Positions 26,274 through 34,967 of a stretch of 55,400 bases of DNA are shown piece by piece. Position numbers and translations under genes: made by a program. The stretch is from an uncultured Saprospirales bacterium (lineage in GTDB: Bacteria > Bacteroidota > Bacteroidia > Chitinophagales > JADIYW01). The stretch spans positions 1-55,400 of the forward strand of contig CALLKF010000038.1 in the NCBI GenBank assembly GCA_938008535.1, read 5' to 3'. Below the pieces are notes generated by a model, which worked only from the letters and a program-made list of their open reading frames with translations, did no database searches and was not told the origin of the DNA. Each line of letters opens with the position of its first letter. The first letter of the stretch is position 1.

Positions 26274-27026
26274 TTATATTTCTTTCAAAAAACTATTTTC
26301 AATCCAACCAATTTTGTCATTCGGTAATTTTATTTTTCGCCAGTTTTTATCAATATCTAAAATTTCTACTTTTGTGCCAGCAAGTATTGCCGTTGCTGCA
26401 TTCATTGATTCAACAGGTTTGCTTTTATAAAATGCATTTGCTTCTGTAATGATTGCAAAATTACTGGTGTTTTCGTGCTGGTAAGATTTATATGTAAACC
26501 ATGCAAAAACAATTGCAGAAAAAGTAGCCAATATTCCAATTCTAAAAATGAGATTATTTTTTCTGAAAAAATTAAAAACGATTGCAAGAATTCCAATCCA
26601 TAAAAAAACTAAAAATAGAATACACCAATTGTGTGAAGTATTATAATTTACGATGCTTTTCAGCCATTTAACAACAAAAAAATCTTTGCTAAATTCCCTT
26701 TTAGTAAATACTTTATTGTTGACTAATTTTAAATTATGTTCGATGTTTTTATCAGTTGGTGCTAGTTTTTTTGCTTTCTCATAATATAAAATTGCATTTG
26801 CATATTGATTTAAATGAAAGTAAGTGTTTCCTAAATTATACAATGCAGTTACATTTTTTTTATCATTTTTTATAACTTCTAAATAACGTGTTTCTGCTAA
26901 ATCGTATTGTTTGTTTTTGTATAAAGTATTAGCGGTTTCAAAAGTTGATTTAATATCTTGCGCTTTAACAAAAATAGTAAGTAGTAAGCAGTAAATAGTA
27001 AGCAGTATGTTTATCTTTTTTTTCAT
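26274..27026 (-). CDS. batE: BatE: TPR and SH3-domain membrane protein of the aerotolerance-type operon
   Basis: 250 aa with signal peptide. TPR repeats span about residues 25-95 (NTLYKNKQYDLAETRYLEVI, TALYNLGNTYFHLNQYANAI), two transmembrane segments sit at about 130-180, and a C-terminal bacterial SH3-like domain ends the protein (AGTKVEILDIDKNWRKIKLP, GWIENSFLKEI). It is the last gene of the bat run, 16 bp after batD. The signal peptide core (YCLLLTIF) is encoded by a short degenerate repeat (26974-27009). Confidence 0.88.
   Translation of the reverse strand: MKKKINILLTIYCLLLTIFVKAQDIKSTFETANTLYKNKQYDLAETRYLEVIKNDKKNVTALYNLGNTYFHLNQYANAILYYEKAKKLAPTDKNIEHNLKLVNNKVFTKREFSKDFFVVKWLKSIVNYNTSHNWCILFLVFLWIGILAIVFNFFRKNNLIFRIGILATFSAIVFAWFTYKSYQHENTSNFAIITEANAFYKSKPVESMNAATAILAGTKVEILDIDKNWRKIKLPNDKIGWIENSFLKEI
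26974..27009. repeat. micro-repeat (AGTAAGTAGTAAGC type) in the batE signal peptide
   Basis: Degenerate tandem units of about 7 bp (AGTAAGT, AGTAAGC, AGTAAAT, AGTAAGC, AGT) overlap the coding start of batE and encode part of its signal peptide. A related run lies at 32694-32735. Confidence 0.65.
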
Positions 27027-27042
27027 CGTTAATCGTACATCT

Positions 27043-28926
27043 TTAATCTTTCATCATTTTTAAATCTTCTTCAAAATCTATAATTAATTCACGTGCTTTA
27101 TCAAAGGTTGCAGGCATTTTATTTTGTGCGATTTCTGGCGAAAATAATGCTTGTTCGCAAGATTCTAATGTTTCATTTAATGCATCAATTTTATGTTGTG
27201 AAATATTTTTTGCAGTTAGCTTTTCTGCAATATTTTCTTTAGAAAGCTGTGCTTGTGGTATGTATAATTTATCTGATAAAAATTCCCAAAGTGCACGAAT
27301 GACTTCATTGTAAAATGCTTGCTCGTTTTTATTTTGCATTAATTTTTTTGCAGTTGCTAATCTACGCAATGCAATTGCGTTTGCTTTTTTTCTTCTTAAT
27401 AACAATAATTCCGAATCAGAATATTCTTTGTTTCTAAAAACAAATCCTATCAGCAATAATAAAAACGGTGATGCTGTTAAAAGCCAAAAAGAGTTGCTTC
27501 CAACAAAAGTATTACTAGCCACAAATTGCTGTTTGATTCCATACATTCCTTTAGGTACATTTTCTTTTTCGCGTTTAAAAAAATTAACAACATTTTGACT
27601 TATAGCAGCTTTTCCTGATACTTCAATTTCTGTTTCTGGTAAGGTGAATTTTACGTAATCAGCTTTGTCAACATCGAAGTATGCAAACTCATATTTTGGT
27701 ATTTTGTATTTTCCACCATCTTGCGGAACGATAATATATTCAAAGGTTTTGCTGCCTTCAACAACGCTTCCATTGTTTTGATATTCGTCCTTTATTTTTG
27801 GTTCGTACGCTTCAAATTCTTCTGGAAAAACTAATTTTGGTGTAGTGATTAATTTTAAATTTCCTGTTCCTGTATAGGTTACTTTTAATGAGATTGGTTC
27901 ACCAACTTTGCATTTGGTTTTGTCATATTTTGCATTAAAAGAAAACTTTCCAACTGCACCGCTGAATGTACTAGGTTTGTTTTTTTCTGGTAATGGTTTT
28001 ATGTCTAGCGTGATAGAATTGCTTTTGAAATTATAGTCATATTGTTGGTCGCCAACATAACCAAAAAATGGATGATATTGTGGAATACCAATGGTGCTTT
28101 GTAATTCTATTGGATCTATGTTTATTCTTCCAGATTTTGTTGGAAACAAGGAAACTCTTTTAAATTCACGCACATAATATTTTTTACCTTCGAACACTTC
28201 TATTGGTGGTTCTTCGTTTGGATTTGGTTCAGGCAATTTAAATTCTTCACTCAAAAAGCCATTAAAATCAGGCATTTTCAACGCTTGCAATGCATAAACC
28301 TGTAATTTGAAATATAGTTTGTAAGAAATCGAAAATTGATCACCTTGATATAAAGTTGTTTTACTTGGAATAACTCGTATGAAAATATTTTTTTGTGCAT
28401 ATTTTAATACATCTGATTCGCTACTTTCTTGTTGTGGTTGTTGCATTTGTCTAAACGCATCGAATGGATCGTAACCTTGTTGTGATTGTTGAGGTTGTTT
28501 GGATGGTGCAGTTATTTTAACGTAGATAGTATTTGAGTTGGATGATGTTCCATTAATAATTGCAGTTGCAGCACCAATGGTATATTCGCCTTGTTTTTTG
28601 GGTTTTAAAGTATAAGTAATAGAAACTGATTTTGACATTTTGCCATTTACTATCGTCATATTTTGGCTTTGAGACGGACCGGCAACTACATCAAAATTAT
28701 CAAATCTTGGTGGTGAAAAATCAGATGCATTTGCATTTGAAATTTCATACGTAACATCAAAAACATAATTTAATGGAACTTCTTTTGCTTCAGCTGTTGC
28801 TGTAAATCGTTGTGCGTTTGCAATATTAAAGCAGAAAGTAAGAATGCAAAAAATAATAAGATTCTTATAAGCACTGAAATACTTATCACTTATTACTTTT
28901 AACTTATTACTTTTCATCATTACCAA
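27043..28926 (-). CDS. batD: BatD: oxygen-tolerance-type membrane protein
   Basis: 627 aa. After a signal peptide (ending NIANAQR) come immunoglobulin-like domains of the BatD family (FTATAEAKEVPLNYVFDVTYEI, FSPPRFDNFDVVAGPSQSQN). There is a QQ-rich linker near residues 140-165, a transmembrane segment (NSFWLLTASPFLLLLIGFVF, about residue 480) and a cytoplasmic tail. Several Met codons are clustered at the start (28926, 28920, 28917), and any could initiate. It overlaps batC by 7 bp. The family is linked to aerotolerance and stress resistance in Bacteroides; the molecular role is not settled. Confidence 0.92.
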   Translation of the reverse strand: MVMMKSNKLKVISDKYFSAYKNLIIFCILTFCFNIANAQRFTATAEAKEVPLNYVFDVTYEISNANASDFSPPRFDNFDVVAGPSQSQNMTIVNGKMSKSVSITYTLKPKKQGEYTIGAATAIINGTSSNSNTIYVKITAPSKQPQQSQQGYDPFDAFRQMQQPQQESSESDVLKYAQKNIFIRVIPSKTTLYQGDQFSISYKLYFKLQVYALQALKMPDFNGFLSEEFKLPEPNPNEEPPIEVFEGKKYYVREFKRVSLFPTKSGRINIDPIELQSTIGIPQYHPFFGYVGDQQYDYNFKSNSITLDIKPLPEKNKPSTFSGAVGKFSFNAKYDKTKCKVGEPISLKVTYTGTGNLKLITTPKLVFPEEFEAYEPKIKDEYQNNGSVVEGSKTFEYIIVPQDGGKYKIPKYEFAYFDVDKADYVKFTLPETEIEVSGKAAISQNVVNFFKREKENVPKGMYGIKQQFVASNTFVGSNSFWLLTASPFLLLLIGFVFRNKEYSDSELLLLRRKKANAIALRRLATAKKLMQNKNEQAFYNEVIRALWEFLSDKLYIPQAQLSKENIAEKLTAKNISQHKIDALNETLESCEQALFSPEIAQNKMPATFDKARELIIDFEEDLKMMKD

Positions 28927-29744
28927 TCTTTTTGCACTTTTCCTTTAACTGGTTTTCCTTTTTCTTTCGCTAATTTTTGTTGAACTTTTCCTTCTTCAGC
29001 TTGCATCGCTTCTAATAATTTTTCAGCTTGCTCTTTGGTCATCTGTCCAGGTTGCTCTTTTGGTTGTTGTCCTTGACCTTGTTCGTCTTTTTTATCTTGT
29101 CCTTGTTTATCGTCTGGTTGATTTTGTTTATTCTGATCTTTTTTGTCGTCTTTCTTTTGGTCTTTCTTTTGGTCTTTTTTGTCGTCTTTCTTATCGTCTT
29201 TTTTATCTTTTTTCTTGTCTTTATTTTCGCTGGCATCTTTTTTTATCTTAGACAAAGCCATCATTAAATTGTATTTCACATCAGCATCTTTTGGATTTAA
29301 TTTTAAAGATGTTTTATATGCTTTAGCACTTTCTTCCCATTTTTCCTGTTTATAAAAAGCATTTCCAATATTATAAAAACATTTTGCCTGAATATTAGTA
29401 TTCGTTGATAGTTTGGCTGCGTTCGAATAAGATTCTTTTGCTTTGTCTAATTCATTTAATTGAAATAAAGCGTCGCCTTGATTGAAATGCGCGCGTACAT
29501 CTTTCGGTTCTTTTTGTAATGCTTTGCTATAACTCTCTGTTGCGTTATTGTATTTCTGATTATAGTATTCTTTGTTGCCTTGTCGCAATATTTTATTGGT
29601 GCTTTGTGCAGCAACATCATTCACTTTACAAACAAAATACAACACAATTCCTATTTTTAGCAATAGCTTTAACACAGTAAGCACAATAAACAATGTTTTG
29701 TGCTTTTTGATAAATTCTTTTATATGTTGAAGTTTATTTTGCAT
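28920..29744 (-). CDS. batC: BatC: TPR protein with highly charged tail
   Basis: 274 aa from the ATG at 29744. I prefer this to the upstream in-frame ATG at 29810 because MQNKLQHIKEFIKK leads into the signal/anchor segment LFIVLTVLKLLLKIGIVLYF and overlaps batB by only 11 bp. Three TPR units follow (NKEYYNQKYNNATESYSKAL, AHFNQGDALFQLNELDKAKE, CFYNIGNAFYKQEKWEESAK). Then comes a tail of Lys, Asp, Gln (DKKDDKKDQKKDQKK type) and a conserved end with MTKEQAEKLLEAMQAEE. Overlaps batD by 7 bp. Confidence 0.9.
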   Translation of the reverse strand: MQNKLQHIKEFIKKHKTLFIVLTVLKLLLKIGIVLYFVCKVNDVAAQSTNKILRQGNKEYYNQKYNNATESYSKALQKEPKDVRAHFNQGDALFQLNELDKAKESYSNAAKLSTNTNIQAKCFYNIGNAFYKQEKWEESAKAYKTSLKLNPKDADVKYNLMMALSKIKKDASENKDKKKDKKDDKKDDKKDQKKDQKKDDKKDQNKQNQPDDKQGQDKKDEQGQGQQPKEQPGQMTKEQAEKLLEAMQAEEGKVQQKLAKEKGKPVKGKVQKDW

Positions 29745-30759
29745 TTTTAAAATCAAAAATTTTCTTTCTATAAGTGATGAAAAAATCAATGAACAATAAT
29801 AATAAAGCAAACGCTAAAAAATATTGAAACTGTTCTACAAAATCGGTAAATACTTTGTCATTAATCGTTTTAGTTTCCATTTTAGCAATATCTTTCGATA
29901 AAAAATCTGCAACAGTTTTGCTGTTATCTAAAATATAATAGTTGCCCTCACCAGCTTTTGCTAATGCTTGCAACATATTTTCATTTAATTTAGAAATAAT
30001 AGGTTCGCCATTTTCGTCTTTTTTATCACCAGTTTTATTTCCATTTTCATCGTATTCAGGAATGGTGCCACCTTGTTTGCTGCCAACACCAATGGTAAAT
30101 ATTTTGGTGCCATCACTAGCAATCGATTCTGCTTTGTCTATGGCATTTTCTTCATGGTCTTCACCATCTGTGATTACAATAATTGCCTTATATTTTTTAT
30201 CGGTTGCTTTGAAGGCATTTTCAGAAGTTTGCAATGCATCTGTAATGATAGTGCCTTGTGTTGGAACTGAGTTGGTGTTTATTGTTTTTAAATATAACAT
30301 CAACGAAGAGTAATCAACTGTTAATGGCATTTGCATGTAGGCACTTCCAGCAAAAATTACTAAACCAACTCTATCGCCATCTAATTTTTTAAGTAATGTT
30401 TGGATTAATAATTTTGATTTTTCTAAACGCGAAGGCACCACATCTTGCGACAACATACTTTTGGAAACATCCAGCGCAATCATGACGTCAATACCTTTTC
30501 TTTGGATTTTTTCCATTTTGGTGCCCATTTGTGGTTGCGCAAATCCAATAATTAAAAAGAATAAAATCAGGTTGAATAAGATAAATTTTGCGACAGATTT
30601 TTTTTCATTTCTGTCAGGCATCAATCGATTAATTAAATCGATATTTCCAATTTTTTCGAGACGATTTTTGGTTTGTCGAACCACATAAAAATACAATGCA
30701 GTTGAAATTGGAATTAATAACAACAGTAGTAAATATTCTTTATGTTCGAAACGTATCAT
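29734..30759 (-). CDS. batB: BatB: von Willebrand factor A domain membrane protein
   Basis: 341 aa. Two N-terminal transmembrane segments are followed by a VWA domain with the MIDAS motif DVSKS (97-101), the Thr in PLTVD and the Asp in ITDGEDHEEN, so metal binding looks intact. A C-terminal transmembrane segment (FLAFALLLLFIDFFITY) ends the protein. Its ATG overlaps the batA stop by one base (TAATG), implying coupled translation. Family role: periplasmic VWA protein thought to act with the MoxR ATPase. Confidence 0.95.
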   Translation of the reverse strand: MIRFEHKEYLLLLLLIPISTALYFYVVRQTKNRLEKIGNIDLINRLMPDRNEKKSVAKFILFNLILFFLIIGFAQPQMGTKMEKIQRKGIDVMIALDVSKSMLSQDVVPSRLEKSKLLIQTLLKKLDGDRVGLVIFAGSAYMQMPLTVDYSSLMLYLKTINTNSVPTQGTIITDALQTSENAFKATDKKYKAIIVITDGEDHEENAIDKAESIASDGTKIFTIGVGSKQGGTIPEYDENGNKTGDKKDENGEPIISKLNENMLQALAKAGEGNYYILDNSKTVADFLSKDIAKMETKTINDKVFTDFVEQFQYFLAFALLLLFIDFFITYRKKIFDFKNAK

Positions 30760-31766
30760 TAACTCAAAATTGTTTTTAAATAGGTTCTACTCAAAATAAA
30801 TTCAGCTAATAAACATAGCAATGCTAACAATGCAAATACATGAAAGTGTTCGCTTTTGCGATGAAAATTGCTGATTTTGATTTTTGATTTTTCTAATTTA
30901 TCTATTGTTTGATATACACTTTTTAGTGACGCATTGTTAGTAGCTCTAAAATAATTTCCGCCAGTTTCGCTTGCAATTTTTCGCAATAATGGTTCATCAA
31001 TTTGTACTGGAAAATTTTGGTAAAATGTATTTCCGTTCTGATCTTTTACTGGATAAGGTGCTGTTCCATTTTTACCTACACCAATAGTATATACTCGAAT
31101 ACCAAATTTTTTTGCAATTTCAATTGCTGTGTATGGGTCAATATAACCAGCGTTGTTAACACCATCTGTCATTAAAATAATTACTTTTGATTTTGATTTA
31201 CTTTCTTTCAGTCGCGCCACTGCTGTTGCCAAACCCATACCAATAGCAGTTCCATCTTCAACCATGCCACTATGAATGTCTTTAAATAAATTCAATAATA
31301 CAGTGTGGTCAATCGTAATTGGACATTGCGTAAAACTTTCACCAGAAAAAATAACCAAACCAATTCTGTCATTCTTTCTTTCTTTAATAAAATTCATCGC
31401 TACTTTTTTGGCAGCTTCTAATCTGTCTGGCGTAAAATCGCGCGCCAACATCGACCCAGAAATATCTAAGGATAAAACAATATCGATTCCTTGAGTTGAA
31501 ATTTCTTTTTCAGATAAAGCACTTTGTGGTCGCGCTAAAGCAATCACTAAAAATATAAAAGATAGAATTTTTAGAAATGGTAATGCTTGTAATAATTTTA
31601 CTTTGAACGAAGTTGGTTGCGATAATACGCCACCGTGTTGTGGAATGTTGAATGTTGGAAAAAAGGTATTTCGTTTATAATATATCCAATACAACAAAAA
31701 CGGCAACGCCAACAATAGCCAAAAGTATTGTGGATTTGCAAATGTGTATGGAAATAGGTTATTCAT
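30759..31766 (-). CDS. batA: BatA: von Willebrand factor A domain membrane protein
   Basis: 335 aa, paralogue of BatB. The N-terminal transmembrane segments are followed by a VWA domain with the MIDAS motif DISGS (101-105), PITIDHT and LMTDGVNN. A C-terminal transmembrane segment follows (FALLALLCLLAEFIL). One-base overlap with batB; 55 bp after the membrane protein gene at 31822. The short gap contains TTAATTG-type micro-repeat sequence. Confidence 0.95.
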   Translation of the reverse strand: MNNLFPYTFANPQYFWLLLALPFLLYWIYYKRNTFFPTFNIPQHGGVLSQPTSFKVKLLQALPFLKILSFIFLVIALARPQSALSEKEISTQGIDIVLSLDISGSMLARDFTPDRLEAAKKVAMNFIKERKNDRIGLVIFSGESFTQCPITIDHTVLLNLFKDIHSGMVEDGTAIGMGLATAVARLKESKSKSKVIILMTDGVNNAGYIDPYTAIEIAKKFGIRVYTIGVGKNGTAPYPVKDQNGNTFYQNFPVQIDEPLLRKIASETGGNYFRATNNASLKSVYQTIDKLEKSKIKISNFHRKSEHFHVFALLALLCLLAEFILSRTYLKTILS

Positions 31767-31821
31767 TAGTTATATGTCATTAGTAATTAGTGTTAATTAA
31801 TTTCATATTAATTGTACATCA

Positions 31822-32811
31822 TTAATTGTTAATTGGTTTCTTTTCTTCTTCTAATTGTTTTGTTTTTGTTATAAAATTTTTCACAATTTTCATTGAGTTT
31901 TCGTTTTCAATAAAATCTGGTTGTGCTTTTGCAAATTTTACAAAATCACTTAATGTCAATACTTCATTTAATTCTTTTTTGAACGCTTGTTTCACAATTC
32001 CTTTGTGCATGGATTGCATTAACTCTTCTGTAGTTTGTTCCATTGCAGGAAGTTTGTAACGCAATTCAATATAAGTTCTAGCAACATCAGTTAAGCGTGA
32101 ATAATATTCTTTGATATTCTGTTGCCAGACTTTTTCTTTTTCTAATTTTTCTAATTCTTTGAAAGCCCAAACATGTGGTGCTAATAAATATTTTTCATCG
32201 ATTGGAACTGGTTTTTTCTTTCTTTTAATAATAAACCAAACAAGCAAGCCAACAAAAATTGCAAATACTATAAAGACTATTGCAAATGGTAAAATTTCTT
32301 TAAAAGTATATGGAATTTTTAATGGTTCTTTAATTGGAATAATATCTTTTGATGTGTCAATTTTCACACCAGCAACATGCACCAAAATCGCTTCAGACGT
32401 AATAGAATCGACTGTTCCGTTGTTGTTCACTAAAAACTGAAACTGTGGTAACTGAATTTGTCCAGTATCAAATACAATTAAATTTACGAGTTGGTGATAT
32501 TGATTTTCACCACCTTTTTTCACTGTATCAATTGGTGTGAAATTTGCAACTTCAATAGTTTCAGAAATGGAGTCTTTTAAATTTGGAAACGCAACTTTGT
32601 TGTTAGATGATGCACTAACGAATAAATCAACAGGAATCCAATCTCCAATTAAGTACTCTTTTTCTTTAACAGTTGCAGTTGCTGTTTGAGAAAATGAGTA
32701 GTTAGTAAAAAGTATGCAGTATGCAGTAAACAATGAAATAAATTTGACGATGCTAAGGCATTTAATTTCAAAATTAGATATTATATTTTTTGTCTTTTCT
32801 TTCATTTTCAA
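31822..32811 (-). CDS. membrane protein of the moxR-bat operon (BatD-like N-terminal domain, unnamed)
   Basis: 329 aa. A signal-like N-terminus (SLFTAYCILFTNYSFSQ) is followed by a beta-rich periplasmic domain (ATATVKEKEYLIGDWIPVDLFV), a transmembrane segment (PFAIVFIVFAIFVGLLVWFII, about residues 178-198) and a cytoplasmic helical domain (ELRYKLPAMEQTTEELMQSM). A gene of this shape commonly sits between the DUF58 gene and batA in Bacteroidota. I do not know an established name. The signal segment is encoded in part by a micro-repeat (32694-32735). Start could be 32811 or the next Met at 32805. Confidence 0.8.
   Translation of the reverse strand: MKMKEKTKNIISNFEIKCLSIVKFISLFTAYCILFTNYSFSQTATATVKEKEYLIGDWIPVDLFVSASSNNKVAFPNLKDSISETIEVANFTPIDTVKKGGENQYHQLVNLIVFDTGQIQLPQFQFLVNNNGTVDSITSEAILVHVAGVKIDTSKDIIPIKEPLKIPYTFKEILPFAIVFIVFAIFVGLLVWFIIKRKKKPVPIDEKYLLAPHVWAFKELEKLEKEKVWQQNIKEYYSRLTDVARTYIELRYKLPAMEQTTEELMQSMHKGIVKQAFKKELNEVLTLSDFVKFAKAQPDFIENENSMKIVKNFITKTKQLEEEKKPINN
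32694..32735. repeat. micro-repeat in the signal region of the bat-operon membrane protein
   Basis: Degenerate units AGTAGTTAGTA, AAAAGTATGC, AGTATGC, AGTAAAC read on the plus strand. On the minus strand they encode AYCILFTNY of the signal sequence. Related to the run at 26974-27009. Confidence 0.55.
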
Positions 32812-32836
32812 ATTTTCAAATCAACACATCTTCAAA

Positions 32837-33703
32837 TTAACTACGTTTTTTAAAGAAGTTCATCAACACATGTACATACGATTGACTCGTATTTATTTTT
32901 AATTTGTCTGCACCAGCTTTTAAAAAACTGTTGTCGTAATTTTTATCATAAAACCTTGCACGTTCTTTATAGATTCTTTGCGTTTCCTTATCGTTAGTAT
33001 CAATCCACTTTGTTTCACTAGTTTCTACATCTTGCACTTGCAACAAACCAATATTTGGTAATTCATTATCCAATTGATCGTGAATTTTTACACCAATAAC
33101 ATCGTGTTTTTTGGCGATGTGGCGCAATTCATTTTCGTAATTTTCATCAATAAAATCAGATAGAACGAAAGCAATGCTTTTGCGTTTTACCATGTTGTTA
33201 AAATTTTCTAACGCTAAAGAAATATCAGTTTTATTACTCTTTGGTTCAAAATTTATGATTTCACGAATGATACGCAACACATGCGATTTTCCTTTTTTCG
33301 GTGGAATAAATAATTCAATAGCATCGCTAAAAAACAACACGCCAACTTTGTCATTATTTTGTATAGCAGAAAACGCCAAAACACCAGCAATTTCTGAGAT
33401 AATTTCGTTTTTCAACTGTGTTTGTGTACCAATAAAAGATGACTTACTTACATCAATCAACAACATAATGGTCAACTCACGTTCTTCTTCAAATATTTTT
33501 ACATGTGGTGTTTTAAAACGTGCTGTAACATTCCAATCGATATTACGAACATCGTCACCATATTGATATTCACGCACTTCAGAAAACGACATTCCACGAC
33601 CTTTAAATGCAGAATGATACTCACCAGAAAAAATATGGTTCGTCAAGCCCTTGGTCTTGATTTCTATTTTTCGTACTTTTTTGAGGAGTTCGCTTACTTC
33701 CAT
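32837..33703 (-). CDS. DUF58 domain protein of the moxR-bat operon
   Basis: 288 aa, no signal peptide. The DUF58 hallmark is seen: FKGRGMSFSEVREYQYGDD then RNIDWNVTARFKTPHVKIFE (residues about 34-71). A VWA-like fold follows, with IDVSKS (83-88) and FVLSDFID. It lies directly after moxR, the standard order for MoxR-DUF58-VWA systems, in which the ATPase is thought to remodel the VWA partners. Confidence 0.94.
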   Translation of the reverse strand: MEVSELLKKVRKIEIKTKGLTNHIFSGEYHSAFKGRGMSFSEVREYQYGDDVRNIDWNVTARFKTPHVKIFEEERELTIMLLIDVSKSSFIGTQTQLKNEIISEIAGVLAFSAIQNNDKVGVLFFSDAIELFIPPKKGKSHVLRIIREIINFEPKSNKTDISLALENFNNMVKRKSIAFVLSDFIDENYENELRHIAKKHDVIGVKIHDQLDNELPNIGLLQVQDVETSETKWIDTNDKETQRIYKERARFYDKNYDNSFLKAGADKLKINTSQSYVHVLMNFFKKRS

Positions 33704-33779
33704 TTTAGTTTATTGATAATTCTAATTTTAAAATGATTTTTCATTTTCAAATTTTCAAATTGTTTGATTTAAAAGTCAA

Positions 33780-34772
33780 CTAAGGAACTTCAACTCGATT
33801 CAAAATCGTATCAATAATATTTTCTTGTGTGATGTTTTCAGCTTCAGCTTCATAAGTGATGCCAATACGATGGCGCAATACATCATGTGCGACTGCGCGC
33901 ACGTCTTCAGGAATTACATAGCCGCGACGTTTTATAAACGCGTATGCTTTGGATGCCATCGCCAATGAAATGCTGGCACGTGGCGAACCACCATAACTTA
34001 TTAGGTGTTTGAGATTATCGATTTTATATTTCACTGGTTCGCGCGTTGCGAAAACAATATCTAAAATATATTTTTCAATCTTTTCATCCATGTACACTTC
34101 ACGAACTGTATCACGTGCTTGCAAAATAGTTTGTGCAGAAATGACTGGTTTGATATTTGGATTATGACCAGAAACATTTTGTCGCATAATAGTGCGTTCG
34201 TCTTCAAATTCTGGATAACTAATTTTTACTTTCAACATAAAACGATCCACTTGTGCTTCTGGTAAATTATAGGTTCCTTCTTGCTCAATTGGATTCATGG
34301 TTGCCATTACTAAAAATGGTTCTTCTAATTTATAGGTTGAATCGCCTAAAGTGATATGTCTTTCCTGCATCGCTTGTAATAAAGCACTTTGCACTTTTGC
34401 TGGTGCACGATTGATTTCATCAGCCAACACAAAATTGGAAAAAATGGGTCCTTTTTTTACTTCAAAATTTGACTTTGCCTGATTGTAAATCATAGTTCCT
34501 AAAATATCTGCTGGCAACAAATCTGGTGTAAATTGTACACGCGAAAATTTAGTATCTATCGCATCTGAAAGAGATTTGATGGCTAAGGTTTTTGCTAAAC
34601 CTGGAACGCCTTCTAATAAAATATGACCTTGAGAAAGCAACGCTATCATCAAGCGTTCTATCATGTATTTTTGTCCAACAATAGATTTGGAAATTTCCAA
34701 GTTGAGCAAATCCAGAAATGCGCTGTTTTGTTGAATTTTTTCGTTGAGTGCTTTAATGTCGATAGATTCCAT
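33780..34772 (-). CDS. MoxR-family AAA+ ATPase
   Basis: 330 aa. Walker A is GVPGLAKT (55-62), Walker B is FVLADEINRAP (114-124), and sensor region MATMNPIEQEGTY and arginine-finger-region SPRASISL are present. First gene of the eight-gene minus-strand operon ending with batE. A full Bacteroidota-type promoter lies 48 bp upstream. MoxR ATPases act as chaperones for VWA proteins; here BatA, BatB and the DUF58 protein are the likely clients. Confidence 0.95.
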   Translation of the reverse strand: MESIDIKALNEKIQQNSAFLDLLNLEISKSIVGQKYMIERLMIALLSQGHILLEGVPGLAKTLAIKSLSDAIDTKFSRVQFTPDLLPADILGTMIYNQAKSNFEVKKGPIFSNFVLADEINRAPAKVQSALLQAMQERHITLGDSTYKLEEPFLVMATMNPIEQEGTYNLPEAQVDRFMLKVKISYPEFEDERTIMRQNVSGHNPNIKPVISAQTILQARDTVREVYMDEKIEKYILDIVFATREPVKYKIDNLKHLISYGGSPRASISLAMASKAYAFIKRRGYVIPEDVRAVAHDVLRHRIGITYEAEAENITQENIIDTILNRVEVP

Positions 34773-34819
34773 ATTTATTAAATTTCGATTGACGTGAATA
34801 AGGTTTATTTTGAGTGTTG

Positions 34820-34851
34820 CAAAAATAGAACCAAGCTACGCTTAATGCAAA
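34820..34851 (-). promoter_or_regulatory. promoter of the moxR-bat operon
   Basis: On the minus strand TTTG (34851-34848), 20 bp spacer, TATTTTTG (34827-34820). This fits the Bacteroidota consensus TTTG-N19-21-TAnnTTTG exactly and lies 48 bp upstream of the moxR ATG. Confidence 0.75.
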
Positions 34852-34921
34852 TCTTATATTGTTAAAAAATGTTAGAGTTTGGTTTATTTATGCGATATTT
34901 TTCAAAGCTGGTTTAAATAAA

Positions 34922-34946
34922 AAAACCATCCGAAATGGATGGTTTT
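34922..34946 (-). terminator. terminator of the DUF3078 gene
   Basis: Arms AAAACCATCC (34922-34931) and GGATGGTTTT (34937-34946) with loop GAAAT. On the minus strand it is followed by a T run. It lies 22 bp past the stop. Confidence 0.85.
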
Positions 34947-34967
34947 ATGTGTGAATTATCTAAAAAA

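Noticed and set aside
29028..29267. Hydrophobic plus-strand frames opposite batC
   Set aside because: Antisense shadow of the Lys/Asp-rich tail of BatC; Lys and Asp codons read as Phe, Leu and Val on the other strand.
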